Source: a virus
DNA: 58,903 bases
Direction: 5' to 3' (one strand)
Virus record (IMG/VR): IMGVR_UViG_3300014913_000511
Span: 1-58,903 of that record
Positions 1-5,146 of the stretch are shown piece by piece; positions within the stretch are counted from its first letter, which is position 1; every line of letters begins with the position of its first letter. Under the pieces are notes generated by a model. That model made no database searches. It was not told where the DNA came from and was given only the letters and a program-made list of their open reading frames with translations. Made by a program: the position numbers and the translations under genes.

Positions 1-24
1 CAAACTGACAGATTTTCACACTCA

Positions 25-142
25 CAATTCTCAATTCTCAATTCTCAATTCTCAATTCTCAATTCTCAATTCTCAATTCTCAATTCTCAATTCTCAATTC
101 TCAATTCTCAATTCTCAATTCTCAATTCTCAATTCTCAATTC
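25..142. repeat. Heptanucleotide tandem repeat (TCAATTC)16
   Basis: Sixteen perfect head-to-tail copies of TCAATTC run from 31 to 142, preceded by a partial copy at 25-30. The array lies downstream of the minus-strand gene ending at 208. A shorter array of the same unit, with the same flanks on both sides, lies at 58664-58698. It is a variable-number tandem repeat by structure; no function is visible. Confidence 0.95.
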
Positions 143-167
143 TTCAATTTTATCTTATTTTCACTTA

Positions 168-200
168 CCCACCCCCCCTCATTTGAAAAAGGGGGGAGGG
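168..200 (-). terminator. C-rich hairpin downstream of the 208-579 gene
   Basis: A C-run (168-177) can pair with the G-run at 191-200 over about ten base pairs with one A/A mismatch. It sits directly after the stop codon of the minus-strand gene. The copy at 58726-58756 has a perfect stem, which supports a conserved hairpin. The minus-strand product is not followed by a clean U-run, so terminator function is likely but not certain. Confidence 0.5.
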
Positions 201-207
201 TATAAAT

Positions 208-579
208 TCACCGACTAAGAACGACTGCACCCAACGCCTCAAACTTTTGCACTTCAATAGGCGTCAAATTCACAAACCAATCCTCCGATGTTTTGCCCAG
301 AAGCGCTCCGAGAATATTGTAGCGCTTGAAGTGTCCAAAAAAATCACGCCCTTCGCAAACCAAAAGGTTAATCTCAGGGGCGTTGTACTCTTCCTCTGGA
401 AGGCGGTATACAACGTGCCCACCCTCTATCCATGCCTTAATGCCCTCCATCCACCCCCAAAAATCGCCTAAATGCTTGACCCCTTCTTCTTCGTCGTAAA
501 ATTCACTCCCAATGTAATCAAAAAAATATCGCCCGATTACATAATTGTCAGTGACTTGTAGAATTTTCCAGTTGATCAT
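208..579 (-). CDS. Hypothetical protein, paralogue of the 627-1007 product
   Basis: This is a 123-residue acidic, tryptophan- and phenylalanine-rich protein of unknown function. The start is placed at 579 because GGAGAGAAA precedes that ATG; the longer frame to 624 adds only a charged leader with no better ribosome site. The segment EGIKAWIEGGHVVYRLPEEE resembles NEIKAYAEKGHIFYRDQIDE in the next gene upstream, and both proteins end in a similar leucine-rich stretch, so the two look like divergent tandem duplicates. No catalytic motif, signal peptide or membrane span is visible. It is the last gene of the short minus-strand group fed by the promoter at 1422-1474. Confidence 0.6.
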   Translation of the reverse strand: MINWKILQVTDNYVIGRYFFDYIGSEFYDEEEGVKHLGDFWGWMEGIKAWIEGGHVVYRLPEEEYNAPEINLLVCEGRDFFGHFKRYNILGALLGKTSEDWFVNLTPIEVQKFEALGAVVLSR

Positions 580-626
580 TTTCTCTCCTTCTCTCCTTCT
601 CTTTTCTTTTCTTTCCTCTGCCACTA

Positions 627-1007
627 CTAGAACAAAATCTTCCCGCCACGTAACATCAAAAGACTCAACTCGTCCTCCTCCAAAACGCGGGGGTAGGGCG
701 ATTCAGCTCCCCCCTGAAGATCAATAGATAAATCCAGAAGATACGTTTGTGGAACCTCCCACCATTCAGTGTCAGGATCCCCGCCCCAAATTTTCACATC
801 ACAATGATCAAACTTACCGTCCTCGTCAATTTGATCACGATAGAAAATATGACCCTTCTCCGCGTACGCCTTAATTTCATTATAATTATCCAGAAGTTCC
901 TCTAAAATCTCATCATCGTTGCCAGACAAAAAAAGAAAATAGCTAGCAAGAGGACCATTATCGCCTGGTTCGAGCTTCGTCCAAGCATCAAAAGTTACTG
1001 GTTTCAT
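627..1007 (-). CDS. Hypothetical protein, paralogue of the 208-579 product
   Basis: This is a 126-residue acidic protein starting MKPVTFDAW. The ATG at 1007 is chosen because GGGGGGT lies about eight bases upstream; the open frame extends to 1160, but that part reads through a C/G-rich hairpin and looks non-coding. It shares the IKAYAEKGHIFYR-type motif with its downstream neighbour, which supports gene duplication. No known domain, membrane span or metal site was recognised. Its position among small promoter-proximal genes suggests an accessory or host-interaction protein, but that rests on context alone. Confidence 0.6.
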   Translation of the reverse strand: MKPVTFDAWTKLEPGDNGPLASYFLFLSGNDDEILEELLDNYNEIKAYAEKGHIFYRDQIDEDGKFDHCDVKIWGGDPDTEWWEVPQTYLLDLSIDLQGGAESPYPRVLEEDELSLLMLRGGKILF

Positions 1008-1080
1008 TGACTTACCCCCCATTAGCCTCTTTAGCCTCTTTAAAGGTTCCAGTTCTTCTTCCTTTTTTTCTTGCTTGCTC

Positions 1081-1104
1081 CCCCTGCCCCCAAAGGGGCA
1101 GGGG
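1081..1104. terminator. Perfect 10-bp hairpin between 1114-1356 and 627-1007
   Basis: CCCCTGCCCC (1081-1090) and GGGGCAGGGG (1095-1104) form a perfect stem with a CAAA loop. It lies just downstream of the stop codon of the 1114-1356 gene. No U-run follows on either strand, so it may be an mRNA-stabilising or processing hairpin rather than an intrinsic terminator. Confidence 0.45.
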
Positions 1105-1113
1105 GAGGCGCGA

Positions 1114-1356
1114 CTACCCGAGGAAAGTGTCGGGGTACAGGAACTTTCCAACTTGATCACGAGGGGCCTTTACGGCTTCCAAGCCCTCCCTTTTCGTCCT
1201 AAAGGTTCTGGAAGCGCGAGCGGTTCCGTTGCACAGCTCAAAAGTGACTTGCCACTCGCGTGGTCCTATCCGAGTCAAGACGTTTTCAATCGGCCAGTCA
1301 ATGCCTGTGATCACTTCAGTGCCGATAACTACAGAGGCGATTATCGAAGATTTCAT
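1114..1356 (-). CDS. Small hypothetical protein
   Basis: This is an 80-residue protein with a hydrophobic first segment and a basic C-terminal half. Nothing in it matches a family I recognise. The ATG at 1356 follows the leader AAAGGGACAAGAAAA, almost identical to the leader of the plus-strand gene at 1901, and a strong promoter lies about 70 bases upstream, so expression is well supported. It is the first gene of a three-gene minus-strand unit (1356 to 208). The pattern VTFELCNGTARASRTFRTKREG reads like strand-rich secondary structure with no metal or catalytic site. Confidence 0.6.
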   Translation of the reverse strand: MKSSIIASVVIGTEVITGIDWPIENVLTRIGPREWQVTFELCNGTARASRTFRTKREGLEAVKAPRDQVGKFLYPDTFLG

Positions 1357-1421
1357 TTTTCTTGTCCCTTTCTTTGTCTTCGTTTTTCGTCTTAGGCTTT
1401 ATTGCCCTCTTTCTAAAAATA

Positions 1422-1474
1422 ATAATAGCTTCTTCTTTCTGCCCTGTCTACTCTTTTTTTGATCTATTTTATAA
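1422..1474 (-). promoter_or_regulatory. Sigma70-type promoter with conserved 30-bp upstream block (copy 1)
   Basis: On the minus strand, TAGACA (1445-1450) and TATTAT (1422-1427) are separated by exactly 17 bases. The 30 bases at 1445-1474, beginning TTATAAAATAG and ending GTAGACA, are identical to 1790-1819 on the plus strand. It drives the 1114-1356 gene. The long conserved block upstream of the -35 box suggests a shared operator or activator site. Confidence 0.8.
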
Positions 1475-1789
1475 CTTGTTGATTTTATTAGTTATTTTTT
1501 TCGTTAAATCGACCGGTCAACGGAAGTAAGAAACCCGAAAAATCAAGACCAGCTACAACCCATTAAAATCATTCAATAAATCGGGAATCTAGCGTCCGTT
1601 TTTTGCACCCCTTATAAATCTCGGTTTTGCTTCAAGAAAACCGCCTATATAAAGGATATAAAAAAACGTCCTTAGAATTCCCCATTTCCATAATGATTAC
1701 ATTAAGTTATAGCTCAATGATTTTTTTCGCTTTTCTTGAACTTCAAGCTTAATCTTTTAACGAAAAAAATACTCAATAAAAACAACAGC
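1475..1789. other. Gene-free divergent intergenic region
   Basis: No plausible gene is present. The stretch lies between two divergent copies of the shared promoter. A segment at 1583-1615 (GGGAATCT, then CCGTTTTTT) recurs at 21526-21558 at nearly the same distance, about 109 bp, upstream of the promoter at 21365-21417. The duplication that spread the promoter therefore carried upstream DNA with it. Otherwise it is AT-rich with no clear structure. Confidence 0.6.
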
Positions 1790-1842
1790 TTATAAAATAG
1801 ATCAAAAAAAGAGTAGACAAGGGAAAAGTAAAGAGCTATTAT
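1790..1842 (+). promoter_or_regulatory. Sigma70-type promoter with conserved 30-bp upstream block (copy 2)
   Basis: TAGACA (1814-1819) and TATTAT (1837-1842) are separated by 17 bases on the plus strand. The block 1790-1819 is base-for-base identical to copy 1 on the opposite strand. The leader to the ATG at 1901 holds the short hairpin GGGC-AATCAA-GCCC (1858-1871) also found after copies 1 and 3. Confidence 0.8.
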
Positions 1843-1900
1843 TTATTTCAGAAGCGGGGGCAATCAAGCCCAAGACAAAGAAAAAGAAAGGACAAGAAAA

Positions 1901-2143
1901 ATGACAAAAAAAGACGTAGTAATCGGAACGACTTACCGGGCTAAAGTTTCCGGAAGAAGTGTCCCGGTTCGGATTCTGGAAAAGCACGAGGCGAAGGGCT
2001 GGGTTGGCCAGAACTTGATTACAGGGAAGGGAGATTCAAATAAAAACGGCGGCAAGGCTGTCGCCAATGCCTCTGGGAATGTAATAAGGGATTCCATGTG
2101 GTTAACCTCCTTTCGCCTTTCATGGCGAAAGGAGGGAGCATAA
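1901..2143 (+). CDS. Small MTKK-type protein, probably with an aberrant C-terminus
   Basis: This 80-residue product is the only convincing plus-strand gene. Its first 40 or so residues (MTKKDVVIGTTYRAKVSGRS onward) match the 58-residue protein encoded at 20362-20538, including the YRAKVS, GW and NLxTG positions. After LITGK the two diverge, and the last residues are translated from a perfect hairpin (2106-2135), so the C-terminus may be a product of frameshift or rearrangement. The short beta-strand-like pattern resembles small SH3-like folds, but that is only an impression. Promoter copy 2 drives it and a terminator follows the stop. Confidence 0.6.
   Translation: MTKKDVVIGTTYRAKVSGRSVPVRILEKHEAKGWVGQNLITGKGDSNKNGGKAVANASGNVIRDSMWLTSFRLSWRKEGA
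2106..2135. repeat. Perfect 12-bp inverted repeat inside the 3' end of 1901-2143
   Basis: CCTCCTTTCGCC (2106-2117) pairs with GGCGAAAGGAGG (2124-2135) around a six-base loop. It overlaps the last codons of the plus-strand gene. It could act with the next hairpin as a bidirectional end signal between convergent genes. Confidence 0.6.
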
Positions 2144-2146
2144 GTA

Positions 2147-2168
2147 TCGAGGCGCTTGAGCGCCTCGA
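2147..2168 (+). terminator. Intrinsic terminator between convergent genes
   Basis: A perfect 9-bp stem, TCGAGGCGC and GCGCCTCGA around a TTGA tetraloop, is followed on the plus strand by TTTTCTT. It begins four bases after the stop codon of the plus-strand gene and ends just before the amidase stop on the other strand. Confidence 0.75.
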
Positions 2169-2173
2169 TTTTC

Positions 2174-2662
2174 TTAAACCTCAAACCGCTTGCGAAAACC
2201 CAGCACTGCCCGAAATCGATCCATGTCGATATTTGGGCATGTCTTCCTACTATCTATCTCATAATGCCCCCAAACCTTGGGTTCTGCAAGCCTGTGGTAT
2301 AAAAAATTATTCAACTCTTGCAATCTTAGAATCAACTTATACAAGCTGAAGATTTGCATATCCGTAAACGTCTTTTTGCCTATTAAGCAAATACCTACGG
2401 CGGATCGATTGTACTTCTTACAGTGAGCGCCTTCCTGAATGTTTCCATCAAACGAAACCAAGCGCCCCATCTGCACAAGGCCGTCACCTAACCCTTTTTC
2501 GCCTGGCACGGACTCTGCCGTCGGCCTCCCATTAGCTATTACGAAGTGATAACCACACTCTAGCCAGCCACGGGATTTATGCCATTTATCGATAACTTCG
2601 ACACTTCCCCATTCGGAGTCGGAGCAATGGACGATTATCTCTGTAGGCTTGTAAAGTTTCAT
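2174..2662 (-). CDS. N-acetylmuramoyl-L-alanine amidase (endolysin, T7-lysozyme type)
   Basis: This 162-residue enzyme should cut the amide bond between N-acetylmuramic acid and the peptide stem of peptidoglycan for host lysis. It shows the Amidase_2 layout: IIVHCSDS near residue 12, GYHFVI at 37-42 and WGHYEIDSRKTC at 131-142. The likely zinc ligands are His12, His133 and Cys142, with Lys140 in the position of the T7 lysozyme catalytic lysine. The start at 2662 is chosen because its ATGA overlaps the stop of the upstream gene; the frame open to 2704 adds an unrelated leader. There is no signal peptide, so a holin or similar must give it access to the wall. Small membrane proteins lie immediately upstream. 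Confidence 0.9.
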   Translation of the reverse strand: MKLYKPTEIIVHCSDSEWGSVEVIDKWHKSRGWLECGYHFVIANGRPTAESVPGEKGLGDGLVQMGRLVSFDGNIQEGAHCKKYNRSAVGICLIGKKTFTDMQIFSLYKLILRLQELNNFLYHRLAEPKVWGHYEIDSRKTCPNIDMDRFRAVLGFRKRFEV

Positions 2663-2886
2663 GGTGCAATGAAGCCTTTCTGCGGTGGGGGTGCGCATTC
2701 GCAACTTTCAGCATAGGGGTCGATAAATATTGAAGCAGGGAGGGGAATAATAAATTCAAAACAAATAAATAAAATTACCATCCACAAGCAAAATGCCATG
2801 AAAAGTCTAAGTATGACCTTCTTGCCATATGCCTCTGCCTGCTTCTCATACTCGTCTAAAAGACCACCACGCGGTTGATATGCCAT
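2659..2886 (-). CDS. Small single-span membrane protein, possible lysis accessory
   Basis: This 75-residue protein has a charged N-terminus, one membrane span (about residues 25-52) and a short C-terminal tail with a CEC motif followed by prolines. Its stop overlaps the amidase start by ATGA, so the two are translationally coupled. That coupling makes a role in lysis (holin, antiholin or spanin-like) reasonable, but no family signature supports it. The start has GAGGTAAGG about nine bases upstream. It belongs to a run of small one-span proteins whose predicted outer tails carry cysteines. Confidence 0.6.
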   Translation of the reverse strand: MAYQPRGGLLDEYEKQAEAYGKKVILRLFMAFCLWMVILFICFEFIIPLPASIFIDPYAESCECAPPPQKGFIAP

Positions 2887-2896
2887 GATTATTGCC

Positions 2897-3112
2897 TTAC
2901 CTCAATACAACTTTACCATTAGGGGTTGCGGTTACATTCACACTTGCAATCTTCAACACATTCGGAGGTGTGAGTACAGATTCTGGTGCGCACCTTGCCA
3001 ACCCCCCAAGGAACGCCATATAGAAAGTGCCAACCATCATAAATATAATAAGACCAGTAAGAAATGCAATCATCACTTCATCTACAGTCTTATCAAATTC
3101 ACTTCTTCCCAT
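2897..3112 (-). CDS. Small single-span membrane protein
   Basis: This 71-residue protein has one hydrophobic segment (about residues 14-37) after an acidic N-terminus, then a tail rich in small and beta-forming residues with one cysteine. GGGAGGTGG precedes the ATG at 3112. It lies ten bases before the next membrane-protein gene and overlaps the previous one by 14 bases, consistent with one operon ending in the amidase. No family was recognised. A holin-type role is possible from size and context only. Confidence 0.55.
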   Translation of the reverse strand: MGRSEFDKTVDEVMIAFLTGLIIFMMVGTFYMAFLGGLARCAPESVLTPPNVLKIASVNVTATPNGKVVLR

Positions 3113-3281
3113 TGGATTCCACCTCCCGACACTCCATACTCACTTTATCACATTTGACGACAACCGTTACTTTCTGCGGTCTCCTGATGAATACCACCGA
3201 TAGTGTTAACAATACTACGAAAGTCAAAACGCAGCAGATAATCGTATTCGCCATGCGTTGCATGTGGTCTTCTTCGTCCAT
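3099..3281 (-). CDS. Small single-span membrane protein overlapping its neighbour
   Basis: This 60-residue protein has one membrane span (about residues 12-32) and a basic tail with two cysteines separated by seven residues. It starts inside the upstream gene (3148-3546) in another frame, an overlap of about 134 bases. The ribosome site is weak (GGA eight bases upstream), so translation may depend on ribosomes from the overlapping gene. It resembles nested lysis genes in layout, such as overlapping inner and outer spanins, but it has no lipobox. Confidence 0.45.
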   Translation of the reverse strand: MDEEDHMQRMANTIICCVLTFVVLLTLSVVFIRRPQKVTVVVKCDKVSMECREVESNGKK

Positions 3282-3546
3282 GACGTTGTTCCGATACTTT
3301 CATGTTCTTAATATCTTTTTCCGTACTACCCCTTACATCCTCAACACAATCCTGCCCACATGAGTTATAAAATGTATCAGGATACATTTTATCTATACTC
3401 GGCGCATTCAACGCCCCCGATAGCCAACTAAGCCACATCATTTCTACAATCCAAATAACCATCCATATGACAACGAATTGTAAATATGTGGAAACATTGT
3501 CAGCAGATCGATTTACCCGACACCCCTTAGTTTTTAACTTTAGCAT
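3148..3546 (-). CDS. Membrane protein with long arginine-rich tail
   Basis: From the ATG at 3546 (GGAG nine bases upstream) the product is 132 residues: a basic N-terminus, one tryptophan-rich membrane span, a CGQDC motif, then a basic tail ending near GCRQM. The frame stays open upstream to 3618, but that part overlaps the previous gene. The C-terminal half overlaps the 3099-3281 gene in another frame, so either the real protein ends earlier or both are made. The paired cysteines after the span recall the product of 3527-3802. Function unknown. Confidence 0.45.
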   Translation of the reverse strand: MLKLKTKGCRVNRSADNVSTYLQFVVIWMVIWIVEMMWLSWLSGALNAPSIDKMYPDTFYNSCGQDCVEDVRGSTEKDIKNMKVSEQRHGRRRPHATHGEYDYLLRFDFRSIVNTIGGIHQETAESNGCRQM

Positions 3547-3802
3547 TTCCTTTTTCTCCACATAATACATTAGCATCAACGCGGTCTTGCTCGCAATACC
3601 TTTTACATTCATTGACACCCGGTCGCGAATATGGCATGTCTATTTGTTGAGGGTTTGTTACCTTCTCCCACACTACCACACTTGTAAGAAAGAATGAACC
3701 TATCCCTAGCACCACACAATAAATAAGTAAAAAGTTCAAAAACACCTCAAGAATTTTTATTCCAATAAATTCCACTATTTCGCCTATTTTGTCAAAATCC
3801 AT
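3527..3802 (-). CDS. Small membrane protein with cysteine-rich tail
   Basis: This 91-residue protein has one long hydrophobic stretch (about residues 11-44) and a C-terminal tail with three cysteines, two of them as CKRYC. An excellent ribosome site (AAAGGAGGT) lies eight bases before the ATG at 3802. It overlaps the end of the regulator gene upstream by 19 bases. The pattern of one span plus a cysteine-bearing tail is shared with neighbouring proteins, so the group may have arisen by duplication, but sequence similarity between them is weak. Confidence 0.6.
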   Translation of the reverse strand: MDFDKIGEIVEFIGIKILEVFLNFLLIYCVVLGIGSFFLTSVVVWEKVTNPQQIDMPYSRPGVNECKRYCEQDRVDANVLCGEKGNAKVKN

Positions 3803-4341
3803 CTCCCCACCACCTCCTTTATTCCATTTCCACGATCTCGCTCACCCGCAGCAAGCGCTGCTTTACCCAAACGACAATGTTTACAAACGAGATGAACGTG
3901 TTCCAATTCCCCCATATACAGCAAATCGCAACGACTCTCACAAACCATGGTTTCTAACTCTTCCAAAAAATCAGTATCCACGTCTGAAAAGCCATAATCA
4001 AAACAAGGAGCGTGCTTTTTCATATATTTAGGATGCATTTCTACGCCGGCATCCGCGTCAAGCAACTCTTCATCTGTGAGAGATTGTACATCTGGATAAA
4101 CTTTATCCAGGAACTCAATCACGTCAACAGGATCGAAGAGGTTAGGACCGTTTCCCTTCTTACGAATCGCATGTAAAAAATACCCTCCCCTTGACAATCT
4201 ATTCTCACTTCGCCAGTCCCTTATGACCCAATCCCCCACTCCAAGTAAAGCTGCAAGGTCTTTTGTGGAAATTAACTCGCCAGGCGATTGGCTCATACGA
4301 ACCAGCGCACGACGATTCTCGTCAGAGAAAATAAATTTCAC
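3784..4341 (-). CDS. Helix-turn-helix DNA-binding protein with C-terminal CxxC
   Basis: This 185-residue protein has an excisionase/MerR-like helix-turn-helix: STKDLAALLGVGDWVIRDWR at about residues 25-44, followed by an RGGYFLHAI wing-like region and FDPVDVIEFLDKVYP. The C-terminal half has a VCKHC motif and other cysteines and histidines that could bind zinc. It is the first gene downstream of promoter copy 4 and sits ahead of the membrane proteins and amidase, so a role in timing their expression is reasonable. The DNA-binding call comes from motif pattern. The target is unknown, although the shared 30-bp promoter block is an obvious candidate. Confidence 0.65.
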   Translation of the reverse strand: MKFIFSDENRRALVRMSQSPGELISTKDLAALLGVGDWVIRDWRSENRLSRGGYFLHAIRKKGNGPNLFDPVDVIEFLDKVYPDVQSLTDEELLDADAGVEMHPKYMKKHAPCFDYGFSDVDTDFLEELETMVCESRCDLLYMGELEHVHLVCKHCRLGKAALAAGERDRGNGIKEVVGRWILTK

Positions 4342-4400
4342 GTTTACAGCTTCCTTTCAAAAAAAAAAAAGAGGGGGGAAGGTAAAAATCTACTAGATAA

Positions 4401-4452
4401 ATATTACTTATTATTTTCCCCTTGTCTACCCTTTTCTTGAACTATTTCACAA
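4401..4452 (-). promoter_or_regulatory. Sigma70-type promoter with conserved upstream block (copy 4)
   Basis: On the minus strand TAGACA (4423-4428) is followed after 16 bases by TAATAT (4401-4406). The upstream block 4423-4452 matches the other three copies with a few changes, keeping AAATAG, TCAA and GGGTAGACA. It drives the regulator gene 3784-4341. Confidence 0.7.
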
Positions 4453-4633
4453 TATACTAAAATCATTAAAGAAAAATCTTCAAAATCAATACCACGAAAA
4501 GTAGGCAAAATACCAAAAAATCAACGTGAAGTATAACTATGTAAAATTATTAGCGAATTGGAGAATTAAGAAGTCGAGTGAATTCGCCGGCAAATTCACC
4601 GAAAAAAACCATAGAAGATTTGAAAAATAATGG

Positions 4634-4662
4634 TTGACAGACTGAAAGAATCCAGGCATAAT
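4634..4662 (+). promoter_or_regulatory. Plus-strand promoter A
   Basis: TTGACA (4634-4639), 17 bases, then CATAAT (4657-4662). No gene follows on this strand; a strong hairpin lies about 40 bases after the expected start. The promoter could make a short RNA. Confidence 0.5.
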
Positions 4663-4668
4663 ATGGGG

Positions 4669-4740
4669 ACTTTCTAGGGCGCTCTAAACCCTGTTTTTTT
4701 TTGAAAAGCTCTTTGCTCCAACAAAGAGCTTTTCGCGTTT
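4669..4740 (+). ncRNA. Candidate small RNA A
   Basis: This is the interval between the expected start of promoter A and the end of the perfect hairpin at 4703-4734. It has no open frame of useful length. It begins with a G-rich stretch and has a run of ten T before the hairpin. This is inferred from the promoter-hairpin arrangement only; no known RNA family was recognised. Confidence 0.3.
4703..4734 (+). terminator. 13-bp hairpin, candidate terminator of RNA A
   Basis: GAAAAGCTCTTTG (4703-4715) and CAAAGAGCTTTTC (4722-4734) form a perfect stem with a six-base loop. The 3' arm itself ends in CTTTTC, as in many phage terminators. Confidence 0.65.
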
Positions 4741-4825
4741 ACGACTACCACACTACAAGACAGGCCTTAGGGCTGTAAACCCAGCCCCTCCGCACCTCCC
4801 ACTAAGCAATCCTAGAAAATAAAGC

Positions 4826-4854
4826 TTGACAATGGATGGAAGATCAGATATGGT
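4826..4854 (+). promoter_or_regulatory. Plus-strand promoter B
   Basis: TTGACA (4826-4831), 17 bases, then TATGGT (4849-4854), a weaker -10 box. Like promoter A it is followed within about 40 bases by a perfect 13-bp hairpin and no gene. Confidence 0.4.
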
Positions 4855-4860
4855 ATTTTT

Positions 4861-4920
4861 ACATACTGTCCTCCTGTTCCTCGTAAGGCCCCTTGACCCA
4901 GCAAGGGGCCTTACCTTTTC
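4861..4920 (+). ncRNA. Candidate small RNA B
   Basis: This is the interval from the expected start of promoter B to the end of the hairpin at 4883-4914. The arrangement repeats that of candidate RNA A about 190 bases upstream. No open frame or known RNA family was seen. The call rests on promoter and terminator spacing alone. Confidence 0.3.
4883..4914 (+). terminator. 13-bp hairpin, candidate terminator of RNA B
   Basis: GTAAGGCCCCTTG (4883-4895) and CAAGGGGCCTTAC (4902-4914) form a perfect stem with a six-base loop, followed on the plus strand by CTTTTC. Stem and loop lengths equal those of the hairpin at 4703-4734. Confidence 0.7.
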
Positions 4921-4943
4921 AATCTTCTCTATACTAAATGCAG

Positions 4944-4994
4944 CCTTTAATAAGGAGATAAAAATCATCCTTATTAAACACGGCCTTTAATAAG
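4944..4994. repeat. TTTAATAAGG repeat, two direct and one inverted copy
   Basis: TTTAATAAGG at 4946-4955, its exact reverse complement at 4969-4978, and a nine-base direct copy at 4986-4994. The first two can form a 10-bp hairpin. This could be a protein-binding array; no gene lies between 4342 and 5146. Confidence 0.55.
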
Positions 4995-5053
4995 CGGCAG
5001 AATGATCCAGTGATTTTCACGAAACCAATGCGTCACGAATGGAATTATCCAGG

Positions 5054-5139
5054 TCTACTGGATCAAACATAAAACACCGGCCTACCGAGGCGCTCCGCCT
5101 CCTCGATCTCAGCTCGCACACCGGTCGACTCCCAGTAGA
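5054..5139. repeat. Nested inverted repeats upstream of the 5147 stop
   Basis: TCTACTGG (5054-5061) pairs with CCAGTAGA (5132-5139). Inside are two direct copies of ACACCGG (5074-5080 and 5118-5124) and a 6-bp hairpin GAGGCG-CTC-CGCCTC (5087-5101). The element ends eight bases from the stop codon of the ThyX gene, so it would be the 3' untranslated region of that operon. It may be a terminator, a structured RNA or a binding site. Confidence 0.5.
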
Positions 5140-5146
5140 TCAGGGG

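Noticed and set aside
3148-3281. Programmed frameshift linking 3148-3546 and 3099-3281
   Set aside because: No slippery heptamer was seen at the junction; nested genes or a false extension of the upstream frame are simpler.
4753-4968. 71-residue open frame on the minus strand
   Set aside because: It runs through a promoter, a perfect 13-bp terminator hairpin and a repeat, and has no family resemblance; the hairpin structure explains the absence of stops.
5050-5146. tRNA or tmRNA gene
   Set aside because: The nested repeats do not form a cloverleaf with a TTCGA-type arm; no anticodon stem could be placed.
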